DNA from: a bacterium
GTDB taxonomy: Bacteria > Gemmatimonadota > Gemmatimonadetes > Gemmatimonadales > Gemmatimonadaceae
Length of the DNA: 14,574 bases
Assembly: GCA_021802745.1 (NCBI GenBank)
Contig: JAJZRK010000067.1
Span: 1 to 14,574, forward strand
Reading direction: 5' to 3'
Both the position numbers and the translations under genes were made by a program. Positions within the stretch are counted from its first letter, which is position 1. Each line of letters opens with the position of its first letter. A model generated the notes under the pieces. That model ran no database searches and was not told the origin of the DNA. It was given only the letters and a program-made list of their open reading frames with translations. Shown here piece by piece: positions 10,193 to 14,574 of the stretch.

Positions 10193-10260
10193 TCCTCCCC
10201 TCTCATCCTCCTCTCTCCACTCCTCCCCCCTTCCAAGCCCCTGCACCCCTCCCCCTCCTG
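10193..10260 (+). other. Pyrimidine tract between sdaAB and sdaAA with a minus-strand G-quadruplex motif
   Basis: The 68 bases between the two dehydratase genes are almost wholly C and T on the coding strand and repeatedly contain CCTCC or CCCTCC. On the minus strand, 10225-10255 has four G runs of five, four, four and six, separated by loops of 1, 4 and 7 bases, which satisfies the standard intramolecular G-quadruplex pattern. There is no purine-rich ribosome site before sdaAA. Possible roles in expression are inference only. Confidence 0.8.
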
Positions 10261-11145
10261 ATGTACAACGCTCTCGCCACCGCCATCCAAGACGCTGAGT
10301 CCCGCGCCCTCCGCCTCAGCGAAGTCGCGCTCGAAGCCGAGTCGCGCGACAACGGGCGCCCGGTGGCCGAGATCCGGCAGGTGCTCGCCCGCGCCCTCGT
10401 CGTGATGCGCGAGGCCGTGGGGCGGGGGGCGGCAGGCGACCTCCGCAGCGCGTCCGGGCTCGTCGGCGGCGATGCGGCCAAGCTGCGCTTTGGCCCGGCG
10501 GGGCCCCTCAGCGGCACGCCGTTCCGCGACGTGCTCATGCGCGCACTCGCGGTGCAGGAAGTCAATGCCGCCATGGGCGTAATTGTCGCGGCACCCACCG
10601 CCGGCGGCGCGGGGGTGCTGCCCGCCGTCCTTACCGGCCTCGCCGATGCCCAGGGCATCGGCGACGACAAGCTCATTGACGCGCTCGCCACCGCCGGGCT
10701 CATCGGCGCCGTCATCGCCGAACGGGCGTCGCTCAGCGGGGCCGAGGGCGGTTGTCAGGCCGAGACCGGCGCGGCGGCCGGCATGGCGGCCGGCGCCGCC
10801 GTCGAAATGCTCGGCGGTTCGCCCACCCAGTGCGGCCACGCCGTCGCGCTGGCCCAGCAGGGAACCCTTGGCCTCGTCTGCGATCCGCTCGGCGGGCTCG
10901 TGGAACTGCCGTGCGTCTTCCGCAACGCCACGGGGAGCGCCATCGCGCTCGCGGCCATCGAGATGGCGCTTGCCGGCGTTGAGTTTGCCATTCCCGCCGA
11001 CGAGGTCATTGATACGATGGGGCAGATCGGCCGCGAAATGGACGTTCGTTATCGTGAGACGGCCGGCGGCGGACTCGCGGCGACCCCCACCGGGCGGCGG
11101 CTTGCGAAGGAGCGGCTAGTCAAGCTTCGCCGGGCCGACGCCTGA
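10261..11145 (+). CDS. sdaAA: L-serine dehydratase, iron-sulfur-dependent, alpha subunit
   Basis: Catalytic subunit that, with the beta subunit, deaminates L-serine to pyruvate and ammonia using a [4Fe-4S] cluster. Length is 294 residues, matching the roughly 300 of Bacillus-type SdaAA. Conserved stretches are EVNAAMGVIVAAPTAGGAGVLPA at 100-122, GGCQAETGAAAGMAAGA (Cys165), GLVCDPLGGLVELPCVFRNA (Cys207 and Cys218) and GGGLAATPTGRR near the C-terminus. The three Cys fit the three-ligand cluster known for this family. Start is the ATG at 10261, directly after the pyrimidine tract. The MYNALATAIQDAESRALRLSEVAL opening aligns with the family start. sdaAB lies 68 bases upstream on the same strand, so co-expression is likely although the spacer is unusual. 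Confidence 0.97.
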   Translation: MYNALATAIQDAESRALRLSEVALEAESRDNGRPVAEIRQVLARALVVMREAVGRGAAGDLRSASGLVGGDAAKLRFGPAGPLSGTPFRDVLMRALAVQEVNAAMGVIVAAPTAGGAGVLPAVLTGLADAQGIGDDKLIDALATAGLIGAVIAERASLSGAEGGCQAETGAAAGMAAGAAVEMLGGSPTQCGHAVALAQQGTLGLVCDPLGGLVELPCVFRNATGSAIALAAIEMALAGVEFAIPADEVIDTMGQIGREMDVRYRETAGGGLAATPTGRRLAKERLVKLRRADA

Positions 11146-11229
11146 GGGACCGCGGATAGCGCGCGCACGAAGGAAATGCACTGAAAGGATGCAGGTTGTG
11201 GTGATGCGCTTGGCCTGTTCGTCCGTAAC

Positions 11230-11258
11230 TTGGTAGTTTCTGAGTCTACCGATGTAAT
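11230..11258 (+). promoter_or_regulatory. Predicted sigma-70-type promoter of the restriction-modification module
   Basis: A -35-like TTGGTA at 11230-11235 and a -10-like TGTAAT at 11253-11258 are separated by exactly 17 bases. The predicted transcript would start near 11265, just before the GGAG ribosome site at 11270-11273 and the GTG start at 11279. An inverted repeat, GGTAG at 11232-11236 and CTACC at 11246-11250, lies between the two elements and could be an operator. The region is clearly more AT-rich than the sequence before it. Confidence 0.5.
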
Positions 11259-11278
11259 GCCGCCGCGATGGAGTCAGC

Positions 11279-12646
11279 GTGAGAGGATTCGTGCCAACGC
11301 CGGATGCCGTGGTCGACCTGATGGTCGACAAGCTTTTCCGCACCGGTGCGCCAGCTCCGAAGACCACTATTCTAGATCCTGGTTGCGGTCGCGGGGCGTT
11401 TATCGACGGGATTATTCGATGGTGCGAGCGCCACCACAAGCCGCTCCCACAGATAGTAGGCGTCGAACTCGACCCGGCTCACGTTCGCTATTGCAAGGCG
11501 CGGTTCGAGCGACATCGCTCCGTTTCGATAATGCATGCCGATTTCCTCGCGCCGACGGCTATTCACGCCGATGCCGTGATCGGGAACCCTCCGTATGTAT
11601 CCATCGAGCAACTCAGCGCCGCCGAAAAGGAGGTCTATCGGCGCGACTTCGTGACGGCGCGCGGCCGATTCGACCTGTATACGCTCTTCTTCGAACGCGC
11701 CCTTGGCTGCCTGCGACCCGGTGGCCGCCTCGTCTTCATTACGCCAGAGAAGTTCATCTACGTGGAGAGCTCTCGGGCGCTGCGGCGGCATATCTCGACG
11801 TATTCGCTCGAGGAACTGCACCTAATCGACGAAGCGACCTTCGGCGATTTGGTCACATATCCCGTGATTTCGACCTTACAGAAAACTCGCGGCGAGCATG
11901 CCACGCGCGTCTTCAGCCGTGACGGGGAAACGCGTCTCGTCAACTTACACGAACGTGAGGACAGTTGGCTTCCGCTCCTGCGAGGCCATCAACAGATGCC
12001 CGGCGGTCGTACGCTTGGAGAGGTGTGCCGGAGAATTAGTTGTGGTGTCGCGACTGGAGCCGACAGCGTGTTCGTGCAGCGATGGGAAGGGCTTCCGTCT
12101 GAGCTTGCGCAGTTCGCGTACCCTACGATCTCCGGCCGTGATCTGCCGTTGGCCGGCGAGCCTGTCGTGAAGTATGCGATGCTCGTGCCCTATGACGCTC
12201 GAGGTGACCTCCTTCCTGAGGAGCGACTCGGCGCGCTCTTTGGGCACCTCACCTTGCCCTCGAACTTCGAGCGGCTGATCCGTCGTACCTGCGCAAAGAA
12301 GAAGCCCTGGCACGCTTTTCATGAGAATCCGCCCCTCGCGGAGATCTTGCGTCCGAAGATCTTGTGCAAGGACATCGGTCCACGCCCGGCCTTTGTGCTT
12401 GATCGACGGGGCGTCATAGTGCCACGCCACTCCGTGTATTACATCGTACCGGATGATCCGTCGCTGCTTCTTCCCCTCCTGAACTACCTGAACTCCCAGG
12501 TCGCAGCTCGTTGGCTCGATGCACACTGTCAGCGCGCCGCCAACGGATTCCTCCGCCTGCAGAGCACCGTTCTTAAGCGACTGCCAGTCCCGGCGGAGTT
12601 TTCAGTGCTGGCTCCTTCACACTTGCATCGAGTCCGAAGCGCATGA
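11279..12646 (+). CDS. N6-adenine DNA methyltransferase of a type II restriction-modification system
   Basis: A 455-residue enzyme expected to methylate adenine in a specific DNA sequence using S-adenosylmethionine, protecting host DNA from the partner nuclease. The SAM site motif I ILDPGCGRGAF is at 31-41, motif II VGVELDP at 60-66, an acidic ADFL at 87-90, and the catalytic motif IV NPPY at 103-106, followed by FDLYTLFFE. The order (SAM-binding then catalytic motif, with a long C-terminal recognition region) fits gamma-class N6A enzymes of the Eco57I/TaqI type. The length is too short for a fused type IIG nuclease, so a separate nuclease is expected. The GTG start at 11279 is supported by GGAG five bases upstream, and a second in-frame GTG lies four codons later. 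The end overlaps the next gene as ATGA. Base composition is less GC-rich than flanking genes. Recognition sequence unknown. Confidence 0.94.
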   Translation: MRGFVPTPDAVVDLMVDKLFRTGAPAPKTTILDPGCGRGAFIDGIIRWCERHHKPLPQIVGVELDPAHVRYCKARFERHRSVSIMHADFLAPTAIHADAVIGNPPYVSIEQLSAAEKEVYRRDFVTARGRFDLYTLFFERALGCLRPGGRLVFITPEKFIYVESSRALRRHISTYSLEELHLIDEATFGDLVTYPVISTLQKTRGEHATRVFSRDGETRLVNLHEREDSWLPLLRGHQQMPGGRTLGEVCRRISCGVATGADSVFVQRWEGLPSELAQFAYPTISGRDLPLAGEPVVKYAMLVPYDARGDLLPEERLGALFGHLTLPSNFERLIRRTCAKKKPWHAFHENPPLAEILRPKILCKDIGPRPAFVLDRRGVIVPRHSVYYIVPDDPSLLLPLLNYLNSQVAARWLDAHCQRAANGFLRLQSTVLKRLPVPAEFSVLAPSHLHRVRSA

Positions 12647-13422
12647 CGACGCCCTTCGACGCGGCAATCGAAGCGATCAGAAAGGCTGGCTATCACAATC
12701 ACCGCCTGGAGACGCATTCGGATGTCGTGAGTTCAGGCATGTATGAGGACCTGCTTCGGTGCTGCGATGCGTTGCGCACGGATGTCGACTCCGGTGCGGT
12801 TCGGATGTGGGAAAACGTCGCGTCTCCTGGCGACCGACAGCGAAAGGTTGATTTGTTCATCGGCGAGCCAGGAGCGAAGGGGGAACCGGTTATCGAGAAG
12901 GTGCGGGTCGCCGTGGAGAACAAGTCGGTAATTACTGCTCACAGGAATCGAACGAATCGCTTTGATGACTTAACGAAGGTCCTGTCGGCTATCCACAAGG
13001 CCCGGCCTGAGGCAATTCTTGTTGCAACTATCATGGTGGGCATGGCGCCGCGAGTGCTCAACGTGCCTGACGGTGTCAGAAAGATGTTCAAGGGGAGGGA
13101 CGAGCAGTTCGAACGCGACGTGCTGCCGCGCCTGTCGAGCGGTGACGAAGGACTCTGGGAAGAGTTCGCATTCGCGGTAAGCGAGAACCGACCGAACGAA
13201 CCGCTTCGCACCGTTGCTGAGTTCGACAAGCTCCCGACACGGAAGCCAGGACATACGCACGTGGCGGCGTTCGACTTCGTACTTCAGGTGCCGGTCTTCG
13301 TGGACAATGTTCACGCGCCCTATGTTGCGCGGAACAGCCTGCTTGGTATCGACATTGACCGAGAGTACGCGCGCATGCTGGAGCAATTATGCTCGGGCTA
13401 TAAGGCGCGCTGGCATACTTGA
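12643..13422 (+). CDS. Probable type II restriction endonuclease, PD-(D/E)XK-like
   Basis: A 259-residue protein whose ATG overlaps the methyltransferase stop by four bases (ATGA), the usual tight coupling of a restriction-modification pair. I do not recognise a named family. What can be seen is a candidate PD-(D/E)XK core: Asp70 in RQRKVDLFIG and the Glu92-Asn93-Lys94 triplet in VRVAVENKS, on adjacent predicted beta strands about 20 residues apart, with Glu35 in a preceding helix. The C-terminal half (about 120-259) has no recognisable motif and may hold the recognition elements. No signal peptide or membrane segment is present. The lower GC matches the methyltransferase and differs from the genes on either side. 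Alternative: another kind of accessory nuclease coupled to the methylase. Function is inferred from position plus motif, not from sequence identity. Confidence 0.68.
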   Translation: MTTPFDAAIEAIRKAGYHNHRLETHSDVVSSGMYEDLLRCCDALRTDVDSGAVRMWENVASPGDRQRKVDLFIGEPGAKGEPVIEKVRVAVENKSVITAHRNRTNRFDDLTKVLSAIHKARPEAILVATIMVGMAPRVLNVPDGVRKMFKGRDEQFERDVLPRLSSGDEGLWEEFAFAVSENRPNEPLRTVAEFDKLPTRKPGHTHVAAFDFVLQVPVFVDNVHAPYVARNSLLGIDIDREYARMLEQLCSGYKARWHT

Positions 13423-13461
13423 CGCTTGCCGGCAATAGCGCTGAAGTTGCGCTCTAGCGCT

Positions 13462-13495
13462 CCCGTGGGGACCGTGTGAAACTTTCATCCACGGG
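13462..13495. other. Inverted repeat between the restriction module and the ybjN-like gene
   Basis: CCCGTGG at 13462-13468 pairs with CCACGGG at 13489-13495, and a short palindrome TGAAACTTTCA lies at 13477-13487 inside the loop. No run of T follows, so it does not look like an intrinsic terminator. It sits 40 bases upstream of the next start codon and may be an operator or an mRNA hairpin. Confidence 0.5.
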
Positions 13496-13534
13496 GCGCG
13501 CGTAAGTCCCCCACACGCTGACGCAGGGACAAAC

Positions 13535-13939
13535 ATGGTCAACCGCGAAGACATCGAAAAATTCCTCGACCGGCTGTCGAACGAAGGCGCCACCTATTCC
13601 GAGATCGAGCCAGGCCTCTGGTCGGTGAACCCCGGCGGCGAGTTCGACATGAGCGTCGTCGTCCACCACTCGCCACCCGTCGTCGTGCTGCGGGTCAAGG
13701 TGATGGACACGCCCGGCGATGACGGCACGGCGGCGCGCATCAACCGCCGCCTGCTCGAGTTCAACGCGACCGACCTGCTCCACGGGTCGTACGGCATTGA
13801 CAACGGTTCGATCGTGCTCACCGAGGCGCTCGAGCTCGACCACCTCGACTTCACCGAGTTCCTGGCCGCTTACGAGAGCATCACGCTCGCCCTGCCTTCG
13901 CATCTCCGCGAGCTGGCGACGATCCGCGAGGCAAAGTGA
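13535..13939 (+). CDS. YbjN / CesT-like small domain protein upstream of pspA
   Basis: A 134-residue acidic cytoplasmic protein without signal peptide or membrane segments. The pattern (MVNREDIEKFLDRL, then an alternating strand region with GLWSVNPGGEFDMSVVVHHSPPVVVLRVKV, then helix-rich RINRRLLEFNATDLLHGSYGIDNGSIVLTEALEL) resembles the YbjN / type III secretion chaperone-like fold, which generally binds partner proteins. The ATG start is supported by AGGGAC a few bases upstream (13525-13530). The stop lies two bases before the pspA start, so the two genes almost certainly share a transcript and may act together. Its precise role is unknown. Composition is again GC-rich and host-like, in contrast to the restriction genes before it. 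Confidence 0.85.
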   Translation: MVNREDIEKFLDRLSNEGATYSEIEPGLWSVNPGGEFDMSVVVHHSPPVVVLRVKVMDTPGDDGTAARINRRLLEFNATDLLHGSYGIDNGSIVLTEALELDHLDFTEFLAAYESITLALPSHLRELATIREAK

Positions 13940-13941
13940 CG

Positions 13942-14574
13942 ATGGGTATCTGGGACCGCTTCACCACGCTCCTCAAGTCGAACATCAACGACCTGATCTC
14001 GAAGGCCGAGAATCCGGAGAAGATGCTCGACCAGATCGTCGTTGACATGCGCTCGCAACTGCAGCGCGCCAAGCAGCAGGTGGCGGCCGCGATCGCCGAC
14101 GAGAAGCGCCTGAAGGACCAGGCCGAGTCCGAGTACAAGGCGGCGCAGGACTGGGAGCAGAAGGCGATGCTCGCCATCAAGGAAGGGCGCGACGACCTCG
14201 CCAAGCAGGCGCTCGTGCGCCAGAGCGAGCACTTCGCGCACGGCCAGCAGCTCGAGGCCACCTGGCAGGCGCACCAGGCCGAGACGGAAAAGCTCAAGAA
14301 CTCGCTGCGCGACCTCAACGACAAGATCGAGGAGGCCAAGCGCAAGAAGAACCTCCTGCTCGCCCGCCAGCGCCGCGCGCAGGCCCAGGCGCGCATCAAC
14401 GAGACGATGTCGTCCATGTCGGAGAAGTCGGCCTTCGAGGCCTTCGCCCGCATGGAAGAGCGCATTGACCAGAACGAGCGCATGCTGAAGGCGAGCACCG
14501 AGATCGAGGAGGAGTTCACCGGCGACCGGCTGCAGCACGACTTCAAGCAGCTCGAGAAGGTGGCGGGCGCGGCG
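13942..14574 (+). CDS. pspA: PspA/IM30 family protein, cut by the right window edge
   Basis: Membrane-stress protein that assembles on the inner face of the cytoplasmic membrane and helps maintain membrane integrity (phage shock protein A / Vipp1 family, ESCRT-III-like). The first 211 codons are present and open to the last base. The family is usually 220-260 residues, so only a short C-terminal part is missing. The opening MGIWDRFTTLLKSNINDLISKAENPEKMLDQIVVDMRSQL is diagnostic: an amphipathic N-terminal helix, then the NPEKMLDQ motif. From about residue 30 onward the protein is continuous charged coiled coil rich in Gln, Glu, Lys and Arg. A GAGG ten bases before the ATG, inside the end of the preceding gene, may be the ribosome site. 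The upstream YbjN-like gene is probably its operon partner. Confidence 0.96.
   Translation, partial: MGIWDRFTTLLKSNINDLISKAENPEKMLDQIVVDMRSQLQRAKQQVAAAIADEKRLKDQAESEYKAAQDWEQKAMLAIKEGRDDLAKQALVRQSEHFAHGQQLEATWQAHQAETEKLKNSLRDLNDKIEEAKRKKNLLLARQRRAQAQARINETMSSMSEKSAFEAFARMEERIDQNERMLKASTEIEEEFTGDRLQHDFKQLEKVAGAA

Noticed and set aside
13462..13495. Intrinsic terminator after the restriction module
   Set aside because: There is an inverted repeat, but no T run follows it and the loop is long.
11146..13534. Prophage or insertion sequence carrying the restriction module
   Set aside because: No integrase, transposase, terminal inverted repeats or target duplications could be seen.

Overview
The window is GC-rich chromosomal DNA from a free-living bacterium, carrying housekeeping genes with normal lengths and intact motifs (uvrA, split sdaAB/sdaAA, pspA). 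High GC, short heptamer tandem arrays around gene ends, frequent start codons without a clear Shine-Dalgarno sequence and a YbjN-like gene next to pspA would suit Gemmatimonadota. That placement is an inference from general resemblance, not from a marker gene. There are no rRNA or tRNA genes, transposases, integrases or CRISPR arrays.

Layout. Positions 1-6317 hold a minus-strand cluster. In transcription order it encodes a TPR protein, a GT4 glycosyltransferase (4-base GTGA overlap), a membrane-anchored transglutaminase-like protein (4-base ATGA overlap), an ABC ATPase, and an ABC-2-type permease that runs off the left edge. Two heptamer arrays in opposite orientation lie between the transglutaminase and ATPase genes, and a different heptamer array lies between ATPase and permease. 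Divergently, uvrA occupies 6515-9343 on the plus strand. It is followed by a 14-unit heptamer array, a third and degenerate heptamer tract, and the two-gene iron-sulfur L-serine dehydratase (sdaAB, sdaAA), whose genes are separated by a pyrimidine tract with a G-quadruplex motif on the other strand.

Positions 11279-13422 hold a compact two-gene module of visibly lower GC: an N6-adenine DNA methyltransferase and, overlapping by ATGA, a protein with a PD-(D/E)XK-like D...ExK signature that is probably the partner restriction endonuclease. It looks like a horizontally acquired type II restriction-modification cassette with its own promoter. Host-like sequence resumes with a YbjN/CesT-like protein and a PspA/IM30 gene cut by the right edge, a likely envelope-stress operon.

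The most distinctive signal outside the genes is the set of 7-bp tandem arrays: ACGGTRG, GATGGGA and a CAATCCT-like family. The stop codons of both the transglutaminase and uvrA lie inside ACGGTAG units, so both proteins end in Gly-Arg-Arg. The ACGGTAG strand places a stop in all three frames within 21 bases while the opposite strand has none. The arrays also abut start codons of genes that lack a visible ribosome binding site.
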